Positions 24,401 through 33,399 of a stretch of DNA of 64,000 bases are shown in pieces. The position numbers and the translations under genes were made by a program. The stretch's first letter is position 1. Every line of letters begins with the position of its first letter. Source of the stretch: Nocardioides lacusdianchii (GTDB lineage Bacteria; Actinomycetota; Actinomycetes; Propionibacteriales; Nocardioidaceae); assembly GCF_020102855.1 (NCBI RefSeq), contig NZ_JADHZD010000003.1:62001-126000 (forward strand), in the 5' to 3' direction. The notes below the pieces were generated by a model. That model was given only the letters and a program-made list of their open reading frames with translations, made no database searches and was not told where the DNA came from.

Positions 24401-27400
24401 TCAGGCCCGGGCGACCTCGACGGCCACCTCGTCGGCATCGGCGTACGCCACGCTGGTGGCGAGCGTCTCCTCGGCGATCAGGGCCTCGTGGGTCCGCGCG
24501 GCGTCCAGGGTGGCGGCGGGCGCCGAGATCGTCAGCGCGATCCGGTCGCTCACCTGGAGCCCGGCGTCCTTGCGGGCCTGCTGCACCGCACGCACCAGGT
24601 CGCGCGCGGTGCCCTCGGCCTCGAGCTCCGGCGTCACGGCGGTGTCGAGGACGACGAAGCCGCCGCGCGGCAGCATGCCGATGGCGGTGTCGTCGGCCGA
24701 CGAGCCGGCGACGGTCTCCAGGGCGTACTCCCCCTCGACGAGCGCGAGCCCACCTGCGGTGACGGTGCCGTCCTCGGCCACCGACCAGTCGCCGGACTTG
24801 GAGCCCTTGATCGCGAGCTGGATGTCCTTGCCCAGGCGCGGGCCGGCCGCGCGGGCGTTGACCGTGAGGCGCTGCGAGACGCCGTACGCCGCTGCCTCGG
24901 GCGCGTCGGTCGCGAAGAGCTCGACCGACTTGAGGTTCAGCTCGTCGGCCACCAGCGAGTCGAAGCCGGTGAGGTCGGCCTCTGTGACGACCGTCAGCCG
25001 CGAGAGCGGCAGCCGGTTGCGGAGGTTCGCGGCCTTGCGCAGCGCCGATCCGGCCGAGCAGACGTCGCGGACGGTGTCCATCGAGGCGACCAGCGCGTCG
25101 TCGGCCGGCAGGTCCTCGGCGGCCGGCCAGTCGGCCAGGTGCACCGAGCGCTCGCCGGTGAGGCCGCGCCAGACCTCCTCGGTCGTCAGCGGCATCAGCG
25201 GCGCGGTGACCCGGCAGACGACCTCGAGCACGGTGTAGAGGGTGTCGAAGGCGTCGGCGTCCTCGTCCCAGAAGCGCTCGCGGGAGCGACGGATGTACCA
25301 GTTGGTCAGCACGTCGAGGAAGCTGCGCGTCGAGTCGCACGCCGCCGCCACCTCGTAGTTGTCGAGCTGGTCGGTCATCGCGGCGACGTAGTCGCGCAGC
25401 TTGGCCAGGATGTAGCGGTCGATCGGGTGCGCGCTGTCGGTGCGCCAGGTCGCCTCGTGGCCGGCGCCGCCGCCCGCCGCGTTGGCGTACAGGGTGAAGA
25501 AGGACCAGCTGTTCCACAGCGGGATCAGCACCTGGCGGACCGAGTCGCGGATGCCCTGCTCGGTGACGACGAGGTTGCCGCCGCGCAGGATCGGGCTCGA
25601 CATGAGGAACCAGCGCATCGCGTCGGCGCCGTCGCGGTCGAAGACCTCGCGGACGTCGGGGTAGTTGCGCAGCGACTTCGACATCTTCTGGCCGTCGTTG
25701 CCCAGGACGATGCCGTGGCTCAGGCACGTCGAGAAGGCCGGTCGGTCGAAGATCGCGCCGGCCAGGACGTGCATCGTGTAGAACCAGCCGCGGGTCTGGC
25801 CGATGTACTCGACGATGAAGTCGCCGGGGAAGTGGTGGTCGAACCAGTCCTTGTTCTCGAACGGGTAGTGCACCTGCGCGAAGCTCATCGAGCCCGAGTC
25901 GAACCACACGTCGAGGACGTCGGTGACGCGCCGCATCGTGGACTTCCCCGTCGGGTCGTCCGGGTTGGGACGCGTCAGCTCGTCGACGAACGGGCGGTGG
26001 AGGTCGGGGTTGCCGTCCTTGTCGCGCGGCAGGGTGCCGAAGTCGCGCTCGATCTCGTCGAAGGAGCCGTAGACGTCGACGCGCGGGTGGTGCTCGTCGT
26101 CGGACTTCCACACCGGGACGGGGCTGCCCCAGAAGCGGTTGCGGGTGATCGACCAGTCGCGGGCGTTCTCCAGCCACTTGCCGAACTGGCCGTCCTTGAT
26201 GTGGTCGGGCACCCAGCGGATGTCCTGGTTGAGCGCCATCAGGCGCTCCTTGACCTTGGTCACCTCGACGAACCACGACGAGACGCCCTTGTAGATCAGG
26301 GGCTGCCGGCACCGCCAGCAGTGCGGGTAGGAGTGGTCGTAGGTCTCGCGGCGCACCAGGACGGTGCCGGGGGTGACGGAGCCGGTCTCCCCCTCGCCCC
26401 GGGTCGCGGCCTTGAGGTGGTCGATGACGTGGAGGTTGGCGTCGAAGACCTGCATGCCCTCGTAGTCGGTGACCGGGAACGTGAAGCGCCCGTCCTTGCC
26501 GACCGGCATGACCGCCTCGATGCCCTCGCGGTCGGTGACGACCTTGTCGTCCTCACCGAAGGCGCCGGCGGTGTGCACCAGCCCGGTGCCGTCCGTGGTG
26601 GTGACGAACTCGGCGGGCACGAGGCGGAAGGCGCGCTCGTGGCCGGCGTAGTAGCTGAACGGCGGGGCGTACTCCAGGCCGACGAGGTCGGCGCCCGTCC
26701 CGCGCCAGGTGACCTCGGGCGCCTCGCCCAGCTCCCGGGCGTACGAGGCCAGCCGGGCCTCGGCGATGAGGTAGCGCTCGGGGTTGCCGGTGGGGCCGTC
26801 GGAGGTGACGACGACGTAGTCGATGTCCTCGCCGACCATGACCGCGAGGTTGGACGGCAGGGTCCACGGGGTCGTCGTCCAGACGAGGACCTTGACGCCC
26901 CTGAACGGACCGTCGGTGGTGACGTCGTAGCCGACGGTGACGGCCGGGTCCTGGCGCATCTGGTAGACGTCGTCGTCCATGCGCAGCTCGTGGTTGGACA
27001 GCGGCGTCTCGTCCTGCCAGCAGTAGGGCAGGACGCGGAAGCCCTCGTAGACCAGGCCCTTGTCGTGCAGCTGCTTGAAGGCCCAGATGACCGACTCCAT
27101 GAACTCGGGGTTCATGGTGCGGTAGTCGTTGTCGAAGTCGACCCAGCGCGCCTGTCGGGTGACGTAGTCGCGCCACTCGCCGGTGTACTTCAGCACGGAC
27201 TGGCGGCAGGCCTCGTTGAACTTCTCGATGCCGAGCTCGACGATCTCGTCGGTGGTCTTGATGCCGTTGAGGCGCATCGCCTCGAGCTCGGCCGGCAGGC
27301 CGTGGGTGTCCCACCCGAAGCGGCGCTCGACGCGCTTGCCGCGCATCGTCTGGTAGCGCGGGATGAGGTCCTTGACGTAGCCGGTGAGCAGGTGGCCGTA

Positions 27401-27604
27401 GTGCGGCAGGCCGTTGGCGAAGGGCGGGCCGTCGTAGAAGACGAACTCGTTGTCGCCGCTCGCGCCCGCCTCGCGCTGCTCGACGCTCGCGCGGAAGGTG
27501 TCGTCGGCCTCCCAGTAGGCCAGCACCGCCTCCTCGATCTCGGGGAAGCGGGGGCTGCTCGCGACGGTCGTGGCGTCGGTGTGCGAGACCTTGGGATAGG
27601 CCAT
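24401..27604 (-). CDS. ileS: Isoleucine--tRNA ligase (class I, long eukaryote-like type)
   Basis: This 1,067-residue enzyme charges tRNA-Ile with isoleucine. It has the HIGH-type motif HYGH (68-71, in [12 protein letters not shown]), a large CP1 editing domain with [16 protein letters not shown], the motif [14 protein letters not shown], and KMSKS (in [15 protein letters not shown]), followed by the anticodon-binding domain. The length and sequence are those of the type-2, eukaryote-like IleRS often associated with mupirocin resistance; that phenotype is inference. The ATG at 27604 is set by a T-box leader whose Shine-Dalgarno GAGGAG lies at 27612-27617. Confidence 0.96.
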   Translation of the reverse strand: MAYPKVSHTDATTVASSPRFPEIEEAVLAYWEADDTFRASVEQREAGASGDNEFVFYDGPPFANGLPHYGHLLTGYVKDLIPRYQTMRGKRVERRFGWDTHGLPAELEAMRLNGIKTTDEIVELGIEKFNEACRQSVLKYTGEWRDYVTRQARWVDFDNDYRTMNPEFMESVIWAFKQLHDKGLVYEGFRVLPYCWQDETPLSNHELRMDDDVYQMRQDPAVTVGYDVTTDGPFRGVKVLVWTTTPWTLPSNLAVMVGEDIDYVVVTSDGPTGNPERYLIAEARLASYARELGEAPEVTWRGTGADLVGLEYAPPFSYYAGHERAFRLVPAEFVTTTDGTGLVHTAGAFGEDDKVVTDREGIEAVMPVGKDGRFTFPVTDYEGMQVFDANLHVIDHLKAATRGEGETGSVTPGTVLVRRETYDHSYPHCWRCRQPLIYKGVSSWFVEVTKVKERLMALNQDIRWVPDHIKDGQFGKWLENARDWSITRNRFWGSPVPVWKSDDEHHPRVDVYGSFDEIERDFGTLPRDKDGNPDLHRPFVDELTRPNPDDPTGKSTMRRVTDVLDVWFDSGSMSFAQVHYPFENKDWFDHHFPGDFIVEYIGQTRGWFYTMHVLAGAIFDRPAFSTCLSHGIVLGNDGQKMSKSLRNYPDVREVFDRDGADAMRWFLMSSPILRGGNLVVTEQGIRDSVRQVLIPLWNSWSFFTLYANAAGGGAGHEATWRTDSAHPIDRYILAKLRDYVAAMTDQLDNYEVAAACDSTRSFLDVLTNWYIRRSRERFWDEDADAFDTLYTVLEVVCRVTAPLMPLTTEEVWRGLTGERSVHLADWPAAEDLPADDALVASMDTVRDVCSAGSALRKAANLRNRLPLSRLTVVTEADLTGFDSLVADELNLKSVELFATDAPEAAAYGVSQRLTVNARAAGPRLGKDIQLAIKGSKSGDWSVAEDGTVTAGGLALVEGEYALETVAGSSADDTAIGMLPRGGFVVLDTAVTPELEAEGTARDLVRAVQQARKDAGLQVSDRIALTISAPAATLDAARTHEALIAEETLATSVAYADADEVAVEVARA

Positions 27605-27810
27605 CAGGGTGCTCCTCGCGGTGCGTCGTACGTCTCGGGTCTTCACCACGAGGACGATCTGCAGACCGCGGTACCACCTCGCTTGCCGCTCCCCGGCGGG
27701 GAGACGACCGCTCGTTCCGGCTGTGTCGGGCCGCACCCGTCGGGGTCTAGTGGGGCCGCGGCCGGATCGCCGTACCCGTTCTTCCCGAGGCTCGCCGCTG
27801 ATGACGGCTC
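27605..27810 (-). ncRNA. T-box riboswitch, translational, tRNA-Ile (ileS leader)
   Basis: On the minus strand the leader contains the T-box core GAGGTGGTACCGCGG (revcomp of about 27666-27680). Its UGGU would pair with the ACCA end of tRNA-Ile. An ATC codon (revcomp of 27765-27767) in the context CGATCC is the likely specifier. There is no terminator; instead CCTCGTGGTG (27653-27644) can pair over ten bases, one of them G-U, with CACCGCGAGG (27623-27614), which covers the ileS Shine-Dalgarno. This is the translational T-box known for actinobacterial ileS, with a short stem I. Its 5' end is approximate. Confidence 0.88.
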
Positions 27811-27855
27811 AGACGCCTGCGGCGATCGTACGGCGTGTGCTCGGGCACGCGCGAA

Positions 27856-28341
27856 TCAGTTGCCGAAGTGGCGCAGCACCCGTTCCCTCAGCTCGAGCGC
27901 CGACTCGCGCAGGCCGGCCCGCTGGATCTCCACGTAGCCGACCTCGACGCCGACCGGCACGTCGGTGTGGAAGCGCTGGGTCAGCCGGCAGGAGTGCTCG
28001 CCGGTCGGCTCGACGTCGAGACGTCCGCCGCTGGGGAGTGCGGCCGTCAGGGTGCGGGTCGTCGCCGTCCGGCCGGGCTCCATCGCGACCACCTCGAGCG
28101 CGGTCAGCTGCCGCTCGGGGCCGGTGCGGTGCATCGACACCTGGACCTCCCCCACCTGGCGGTCGGGGGTGCCGGGCAGCGTGCCGGCGTAGGTCACGTC
28201 CGGCTCGATGACGAAGAGCGACTGTGGGTCCCACATGAAGTCCCACACCTCCTCCGCGCTGCGCGGCACCTCGAACGTGATCGACTCCTCCACCCGCACG
28301 GGCTTGTCCAGCACGCGGATCCAGCGGCGACGCGTCTTCAT
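27856..28341 (-). CDS. SRPBCC-family (polyketide cyclase/START-like) protein
   Basis: This 161-residue protein begins MKTRRRWIRVLDKPVRVEES, then VPRSAEEVWDFMWDPQSLFV, the usual opening of SRPBCC proteins, and ends with a long C-terminal helix (RAGLRESALELRERVLRHFG). Such proteins bind hydrophobic ligands or modify polyketides; the ligand is unknown. Its end lies about 50 bp upstream of the ileS leader. A repeat cluster starts 60 bp upstream of its start. Confidence 0.8.
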   Translation of the reverse strand: MKTRRRWIRVLDKPVRVEESITFEVPRSAEEVWDFMWDPQSLFVIEPDVTYAGTLPGTPDRQVGEVQVSMHRTGPERQLTALEVVAMEPGRTATTRTLTAALPSGGRLDVEPTGEHSCRLTQRFHTDVPVGVEVGYVEIQRAGLRESALELRERVLRHFGN

Positions 28342-28401
28342 GGGTCGGAGTCTGGCGCAGGTGTGCAGCTGGCGTGGGGGAACGTGCCTGCCTGGCCCGG
28401 G

Positions 28402-28494
28402 GTAGTCCACCGGGATGTGGTCGTTCGCTCGCGGTAGTCCACCGGGATCTGGTTGCTCCAGGTCCGCCGCCCCAGCCACTTCCCGGTGGACTAC
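28402..28494. repeat. Left cluster of 19-bp repeats (forward, forward, inverted)
   Basis: Three copies of a 19-bp unit: GTAGTCCACCGGGATGTGG at 28402-28420, GTAGTCCACCGGGATCTGG at 28434-28452, and the reverse complement of GTAGTCCACCGGGAAGTGG at 28476-28494. The last two form a 61-bp hairpin element. It mirrors the right cluster at 29652-29734 across the nuclease-like gene. Confidence 0.9.
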
Positions 28495-28537
28495 CCCGGC
28501 ACGTCGGGGACGGCCGGCACCGAGCCCCGGACACGCC

Positions 28538-29575
28538 TCAGGCCGTACGCCGGTAGCGCAGCACCCGCTCACGCTCGAACGCGTCGAGCCGCCGCCGGCG
28601 CGCGACTGTGTCCGTCGGCGTCCACCATGTCGGCGGCGCGACGGTCCACAGCCGTGGGGCAGTCCGCCGCGCCGCTCGCCGAGCAGCCTCCAGCAGCCGC
28701 CGGGTGAAGTCGTCGAGGTCAGCGAAGTCGGTGACGAGCATCGACACCGTCTCGAGCCCGAGCTCGCGGTAGGCAGCGTCCTTCTTCGTGTCGGCCGCTG
28801 CTCCGGCGATCGAGAGGTGGTCGATGCCGTTGTACTGGCCGACCAGGCCGAGGACGGGGTCGATCAGGTCGGGCGTGCCGACATGACGTCCCTCCAGCGT
28901 GAACACCGGCGCGTTGCACAGAGGTCGCACCAGCCCGGCCCGCCTCGTCCAGACACCCCGCATAGCCGTCTCCTTGGGTGACCACGAGTTCTCGTCGCCG
29001 AGGGCGAGGGCGTCGCGTGCCTGCTGGATCCCGGTCACCGGCCCCAGCGCCCCGACGTACGCCGCCACCTCGGCGAGGCTGACGAGGTCGGAGTAGCAGG
29101 CCATGTCGAGCGCGATCACGGCCTCGCCCAGCGCAACGGCGTACCTCATCTCGTGGACCACCGACCGCACGGGGAGTGTGACGGGAACGCCGTCGACAGT
29201 CGTGATCTCGTCCGGGTGGAGGAACTCCTGGCTGACCACTGCTCCGCTCGGCGCCGCGCGGTCCCTGCGTGCCAGCAGCGGCACGTCGCGCGGGCCGTTC
29301 TGCCCGTCCGTGCCCTCGAACCACGCCGCGCCCTGCCACCGCAGGCCGGCCCACCCCGTCACCGCCTCGTCAGCGCGGAGGACGGCGGCCGCCTCGACGA
29401 TCCGTTGCTCAGGAGTGACCTCGACCGCAGCCGGGACGTACAACCCGTGGCTCGTCCTGCGCCACTCGGGCCCGCGAGCCTGACCGCGTGTGGGTCCCGT
29501 GCTCCCAGTGGGGTCCATCCGGATCGGACCGACGAGGCCGGGTCTGCGTCGGTGGAAGGGCTTCGGGGCGAACAC
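28538..29575 (-). CDS. AbiEi/DUF559-like protein with degenerate nuclease core
   Basis: This is a 345-residue protein. Its N-terminal half (residues 30-150) resembles the winged-helix AbiEi-type antitoxin domain (GLYVPAAV, AVTGWAGLRWQG, LPVRSVVHEMRYAV). The C-terminal half resembles the Vsr/DUF559 endonuclease fold (PDLIDPVLGLVGQYNGIDH ... DAAYRELGLETV). In relatives I know the core reads EYDG; here it is QYNG, so the catalytic glutamate and aspartate appear lost. The gene is isolated between the SRPBCC and DinB genes and is bracketed by mirror-image repeat clusters. The first ATG (29575) or an internal one (Met-20) could be the start. Function is unknown. Confidence 0.65.
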   Translation of the reverse strand: MFAPKPFHRRRPGLVGPIRMDPTGSTGPTRGQARGPEWRRTSHGLYVPAAVEVTPEQRIVEAAAVLRADEAVTGWAGLRWQGAAWFEGTDGQNGPRDVPLLARRDRAAPSGAVVSQEFLHPDEITTVDGVPVTLPVRSVVHEMRYAVALGEAVIALDMACYSDLVSLAEVAAYVGALGPVTGIQQARDALALGDENSWSPKETAMRGVWTRRAGLVRPLCNAPVFTLEGRHVGTPDLIDPVLGLVGQYNGIDHLSIAGAAADTKKDAAYRELGLETVSMLVTDFADLDDFTRRLLEAARRAARRTAPRLWTVAPPTWWTPTDTVARRRRLDAFERERVLRYRRTA

Positions 29576-29651
29576 GTGGAAAGCCTTCCCACGTCACGTC
29601 CGCCCAGCAGGTCATCCACAGAGCAAGTTGGTCTGACCTGATGTGGTCGGC

Positions 29652-29734
29652 GTAGTCCACCGCCATCTGGTCGTCAGGACGCCGTCGAGGCAGCCACTTC
29701 CCGGTGGACTACCAGCCATATCCCGGTGGACTAC
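29652..29734. repeat. Right cluster of 19-bp repeats (forward, inverted, inverted)
   Basis: Three copies: GTAGTCCACCGCCATCTGG at 29652-29670, the reverse complement of GTAGTCCACCGGGAAGTGG at 29694-29712, and the reverse complement of GTAGTCCACCGGGATATGG at 29716-29734. The first two make a 61-bp hairpin element of the same length and loop size as the left one at 28434-28494. The cluster lies just upstream of the DinB gene start. Confidence 0.9.
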
Positions 29735-29762
29735 CCCGCGAGGCGTGCGGTTGGCTGACCCC

Positions 29763-30308
29763 ATGGCGAACCCCGGGTACGACGGCATGTGGCTCCCGAC
29801 CGACCAGGACCCCCGGATGCAGCTGGGGCCGACGCGCGGCGAGCGGGAGTGCCTGGTGGGCTACCTCGAGCACTACCGCCAGACGCTGGCGCTGAAGTGT
29901 GACGGCCTCGACGCTGCGCAGCTGGCGACGAAGGCGGTGCCGCCGTCGAACATCTCGCTGCTCGGGCTGGTGCGGCACATGGCACGGGTCGAGCAGAGCT
30001 GGTTCCGCCGGGTGATCGAGGCGCGGATGGACCTGCCGCGGCTGTTCGGCGACGAGGCCGAGGACGCCGGCTTCACCTTCCCCGAGGCCGACGACGAGCT
30101 GGTGCGGGAGTCGCACGCGCTGTGGCAGTCCGAGATCGCATACGCCCGCGAGGTCCTCGAGCGCACCGACCTCGACACGATCGTCGACGTGCACGGTGAT
30201 CCCGTCGAGGTGCGCGACATCGTGGTCCACATGGTCGAGGAGTACGCCCGCCACTGCGGGCACGCCGACCTCGTGCGCGAGTGCGTGGACGGCCGCGCCG
30301 GGCAGTAG
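29763..30308 (+). CDS. DinB family protein (DUF664)
   Basis: This 181-residue four-helix-bundle protein of the DinB/YfiT-like superfamily is cytosolic. The family metal-site histidines are recognisable in GLVRHMARVEQSWFRR and HMVEEYARHCGHADLVRE. Actinobacterial members of this superfamily include mycothiol-dependent transferases, which fits an organism that has mshB, but the actual reaction is unknown. The ATG at 29763 is only 28 bp after the repeat cluster, so its promoter probably lies in or across the repeats. Confidence 0.85.
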   Translation: MANPGYDGMWLPTDQDPRMQLGPTRGERECLVGYLEHYRQTLALKCDGLDAAQLATKAVPPSNISLLGLVRHMARVEQSWFRRVIEARMDLPRLFGDEAEDAGFTFPEADDELVRESHALWQSEIAYAREVLERTDLDTIVDVHGDPVEVRDIVVHMVEEYARHCGHADLVRECVDGRAGQ

Positions 30309-30351
30309 CCCTCCACCCGGCCGGGTGGGGCCGCTTCCGTACCCTTGCCGC

Positions 30352-31281
30352 GTGACTGCTGCTTCCGGCTACGGCCTCGTGACCCTGCACGGCGACACCG
30401 TCCTCGACGCGTGGTTCCCCTCCCCCGTCCTCGGCGCGACCGAGGGCGAGGCCCCGGCGGAGCTGACTGCGCTCGAGGGTGACGACGGGGCCCGCGGCGT
30501 ACGCCGTGAGGTGCGCCTGGTCGAGATCGCCGACCTCGGCGACGCCCCGGCCACGACCGAGGACGTGTGGCTGCGGCTGCACCTGCTCTCGACGCGGCTG
30601 GTGAAGCCGCACGGCATGTCGATGGACGGTGTCTTCGGGCTGCTCACCAACGTCGTATGGACCTCCGCCGGCCCCTGCGCGGTCGAGGGCTTCGAGACGA
30701 CCCGTGCCCGGCTGCGCGCGTCCGGCCAGCACGTCACCGTCTTCGGGGTCGACAAGTTCCCGCGGCTGGTCGACTACGTCGTGCCCAGCGGCGTACGCAT
30801 CGCCGACGCGGACCGGGTCCGGCTCGGCGCCCACCTCGCCGAGGGCACGACCGTCATGCACGAGGGCTTCGTGAACTTCAACGCCGGCACCCTCGGCACG
30901 TCGATGGTCGAGGGCCGCATCTCCGCCGGCGTGGTCGTCGGCGACGGCTCCGACGTCGGCGGCGGGTCCTCGATCATGGGCACGCTGTCGGGAGGCGGCA
31001 AGGAGGTCATCTCCGTCGGCGAGCGCTGCCTGCTCGGCGCCAACGCCGGCATCGGCATCTCCCTCGGCGACGACTGCGTCGTCGAGGCCGGCTGCTACGT
31101 CACCGCCGGCACCAAGGTCACCGTCAACGACATCGACGGCAAGCCGCAGGTGGTCAAGGCGGCCACGCTCTCGGGGGTCGACAACATCCTCTTCCGTCGC
31201 AACTCGGTCAGCGGCGCCATCGAGGCAGTGCCGTGGAAGGGCGACGGGATCGCCCTCAACGCGGCACTGCACGCCAACTAG
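30352..31281 (+). CDS. dapD: 2,3,4,5-tetrahydropyridine-2,6-dicarboxylate N-succinyltransferase
   Basis: DapD transfers succinyl from succinyl-CoA to tetrahydrodipicolinate, the step before DapC. The 309-residue protein is the actinobacterial trimeric type: KPHGMSMDGVFGLLTNVVWT, then the left-handed beta-helix hexapeptide region (VMHEGFVNFNAGTLGTSMVE, VVGDGSDVGGGSSIMGTLSGGG, LGANAGIGISLGDDC). GTG start at 30352. In M. tuberculosis dapD and dapE are adjacent and divergent; here they keep the divergent orientation but nine kilobases of other genes separate them. Confidence 0.96.
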   Translation: MTAASGYGLVTLHGDTVLDAWFPSPVLGATEGEAPAELTALEGDDGARGVRREVRLVEIADLGDAPATTEDVWLRLHLLSTRLVKPHGMSMDGVFGLLTNVVWTSAGPCAVEGFETTRARLRASGQHVTVFGVDKFPRLVDYVVPSGVRIADADRVRLGAHLAEGTTVMHEGFVNFNAGTLGTSMVEGRISAGVVVGDGSDVGGGSSIMGTLSGGGKEVISVGERCLLGANAGIGISLGDDCVVEAGCYVTAGTKVTVNDIDGKPQVVKAATLSGVDNILFRRNSVSGAIEAVPWKGDGIALNAALHAN

Positions 31282-31283
31282 CC

Positions 31284-32252
31284 ATGCCGTCCCTGCGCCA
31301 GGCCGCGATCGGGGCGTTCGTGGCCGCCGGCGCGGTGGCGACCGCGCTCGTCGTCGTCGATCGCGGCGGGGTGCCGTCGATCCTCGACACCAGCGGGTGC
31401 ACCGCGGAGGTAGACGGCCACACCGTCGAGGTCGACCTCGAGCAGGCCGAGAACGCCGCGCTCATCACGGCCGTGGCGGTCGAGCGCGGCATGCCCGCGC
31501 GCGCCGCGAGCATCGCGCTGGCCACGGCCTACCAGGAGTCGAAGCTCTACAACATCGACTACGGCGACCGCGACTCCGTCGGCCTCTTCCAGCAGCGACC
31601 GTCGCAGGGCTGGGGCACCGTCGAGCAGCTGACGGACCCCGTCTACGCCACCAACGCCTTCTACGACGCCCTCGCGCAGGTCGACGGCTACGACACGATG
31701 GAGATCACGGTCGCCGCGCAGGAGGTGCAGCGCTCGGCCTACCCCGACGCCTACGCCGACCACGAGAAGGACGGCCGGACGCTGGCCTCCGCGCTGACCG
31801 GCAACTCGCCGGGCGCCCTGTGGTGCGACGTGCCGGGCGACGCCGACGAGGCCAGCGACGAGCTCGACGAGACCGGCTTGGTGCCGCGCGCCACCGTCGT
31901 ACGCCGTGACCTCGAGCAGCGCTTCGGCCAGCTGTCGCTCGGCGGGTTCGAGCCGGGCGGCGTCTCGAGCGGCCACATGGAGGGATCGGCCCACTACGAG
32001 GGGCGGGCCGTCGACGTGTTCTTCCGCCCGATCAACGCCGAGAACACCAAGCGGGGCTGGGCGATGGCGTCCTACCTCGTCGCCAACGCCGACCGCCTCG
32101 ACATCAGGACCATCATCTTCGACGACCGCATCTGGCAGGCCGGGTCGTGGGCGGGCGACGGCTGGCGGGACTACCGCGTGCCGTCGTCGTCGGGCGGCGA
32201 CCGGGCGATCCTCGAGCACCGCGACCACGTCCACGTGGACGTCTTCGACTGA
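31284..32252 (+). CDS. Membrane-anchored protein with lysozyme-like and M15-like domains
   Basis: This is a 322-residue protein with an N-terminal signal-anchor (residues 7-27). A first domain (about 55-170) resembles lytic-transglycosylase/lysozyme folds (ALATAYQESKLYNI, GLFQQRPSQGWG). A second domain (about 215-322) carries M15-type peptidase zinc motifs (SAHYEGRAVD and HRDHVHVDV). It should act on peptidoglycan outside the membrane, but neither activity is proven and the QES glutamate is the only candidate acid. It follows dapD by 2 bp, so a DAP-synthesis gene is co-transcribed with a putative wall-remodelling gene. Confidence 0.75.
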   Translation: MPSLRQAAIGAFVAAGAVATALVVVDRGGVPSILDTSGCTAEVDGHTVEVDLEQAENAALITAVAVERGMPARAASIALATAYQESKLYNIDYGDRDSVGLFQQRPSQGWGTVEQLTDPVYATNAFYDALAQVDGYDTMEITVAAQEVQRSAYPDAYADHEKDGRTLASALTGNSPGALWCDVPGDADEASDELDETGLVPRATVVRRDLEQRFGQLSLGGFEPGGVSSGHMEGSAHYEGRAVDVFFRPINAENTKRGWAMASYLVANADRLDIRTIIFDDRIWQAGSWAGDGWRDYRVPSSSGGDRAILEHRDHVHVDVFD

Positions 32253-32256
32253 CTCC

Positions 32257-33387
32257 TCAGCCGCGCAGCCGCGCGGCCGCCGCCTCGACCCGTTCGTCGG
32301 TGGCCGTGAAGGCGACGCGTACGTGCTCGCGTCCGGCAGCTCCGTAGAACTCGCCGGGCGCCACGAGGATGCCCCGCTCGGCCAGCTCGGAGACGGTCGT
32401 CCAGCAGTCCTGCCCGCGGGTCGCCCAGAGGTAGAGCGAGGCCTCGGAGTGGTCGATGCGGAAGCCCGCGGCCTCGAGCGCCGCCCGCAGGGTCGCACGC
32501 CGGGCGGCGTAGCGGGCGTGCTGCTCGGCGACGTGGTCGTCGTCCTCCAGCGCGGCGATCATCGCGCGTTGCTGGGGCGCGGGCATCTGGAGGCCGAGGT
32601 TCTTGCGGACCGCGAGGAGCTCGCCCACGACCGCGGGGTCACCGGCGACGAAGGCGCAACGGTAGCCCGCGAGGTTGGACCGCTTGGACAGCGAGTGGAC
32701 GGCGAGGATGCCGTCCAGCGAGCCGCCGTTGACCTGCGGGTCGAGCACCGACAGGGGCGCGTCACCCTCCCAGGCGCACTCGAGGTAGCACTCGTCGGAG
32801 ACCAGCAGCGTGCCGCGCTCGCGGCACCAGTCGACCACCTTGCGCAGGTGCTCCAGCGGCAGCACCCGGCCGCTGGGGTTGGCCGGGCTGTTGATCCACA
32901 GCAGCCGCGGCGTGCGGGGGCCGAACGCGGTCAGCGAGTCGGTGGCGAGGCTGTCGGCACCCGCGAGCGCCGCGCCCACCTCGTACGTCGGGTAGGCCAG
33001 CGCCGGGTAGCCGACCAGGTCGCCGGCACCGATGCCGAGGTGCACCGCCATCGAGGCGATGAGCTCCTTGGAGCCGATCACCGGCAGCACGCCGTCGAGC
33101 CCGAGCCCGCTCACGCCGTGGCGGCGGGCCAGCCAGTCGATCGCTGCCCGACGGGTGGCCTCGAGGCCGATGGTCGTCGGGTAGCCCGGCGAGTCCGCAG
33201 CCTCACGCAGCGCGTCCTGGACGACCTGCGGAGTCGGGTCGACCGGGGTGCCCACCGACAGGTCGCACACCCCGTCGGGGTGCGAGCGGGCCGTGGCCGC
33301 GTGGGCGGTGAGCTTGTCCCAGGGGAAGTCCGGGAGGCGCTGCGAGACGAGTGGCTTCGAGGCTCGCTCCGCTCGCACCTCAGCCAC
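32257..33387 (-). CDS. dapC: Succinyldiaminopimelate transaminase
   Basis: This PLP-dependent, fold-type I aminotransferase converts N-succinyl-2-amino-6-ketopimelate to N-succinyl-LL-DAP with glutamate as donor. It is 376 residues, with DLSVGTPVDPTPQVV at the start, INSPANPSGRVLP, and the PLP lysine in VHSLSKRSNLAGYR. It follows ferredoxin as in M. tuberculosis Rv1177-Rv1178. The N-terminal ~12 residues (MAEVRAERASKP) are encoded by a palindromic repeat (33348-33386), so the start codon may have been rebuilt by repeat insertion. The gene is convergent with the M15-like gene. Confidence 0.93.
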   Translation of the reverse strand: MAEVRAERASKPLVSQRLPDFPWDKLTAHAATARSHPDGVCDLSVGTPVDPTPQVVQDALREAADSPGYPTTIGLEATRRAAIDWLARRHGVSGLGLDGVLPVIGSKELIASMAVHLGIGAGDLVGYPALAYPTYEVGAALAGADSLATDSLTAFGPRTPRLLWINSPANPSGRVLPLEHLRKVVDWCRERGTLLVSDECYLECAWEGDAPLSVLDPQVNGGSLDGILAVHSLSKRSNLAGYRCAFVAGDPAVVGELLAVRKNLGLQMPAPQQRAMIAALEDDDHVAEQHARYAARRATLRAALEAAGFRIDHSEASLYLWATRGQDCWTTVSELAERGILVAPGEFYGAAGREHVRVAFTATDERVEAAAARLRG

Positions 33388-33391
33388 CGAA
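33348..33391. repeat. Imperfect palindromic repeat at the dapC start
   Basis: The plus strand reads GTGGCTTCGAGGCTCGCTCC then GCTCGCACCTCAGCCAC. The ends GTGGCT/AGCCAC and the inner GAGG/CCTC are inverted. I recall closely similar elements scattered through Nocardioides genomes. Here it covers the dapC start codon. Confidence 0.6.
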
Positions 33392-33399
33392 GGCGCAGG

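Noticed and set aside
27780..27860. Intrinsic terminator within the ileS leader
   Set aside because: GC-rich inverted segments exist, but there is no U-tract, and the Shine-Dalgarno-sequestering helix explains the leader better.
24389..27937. 1182-codon open frame on the plus strand
   Set aside because: Exact antisense of ileS and its leader; low-complexity Val/Asp/His composition and no motif.
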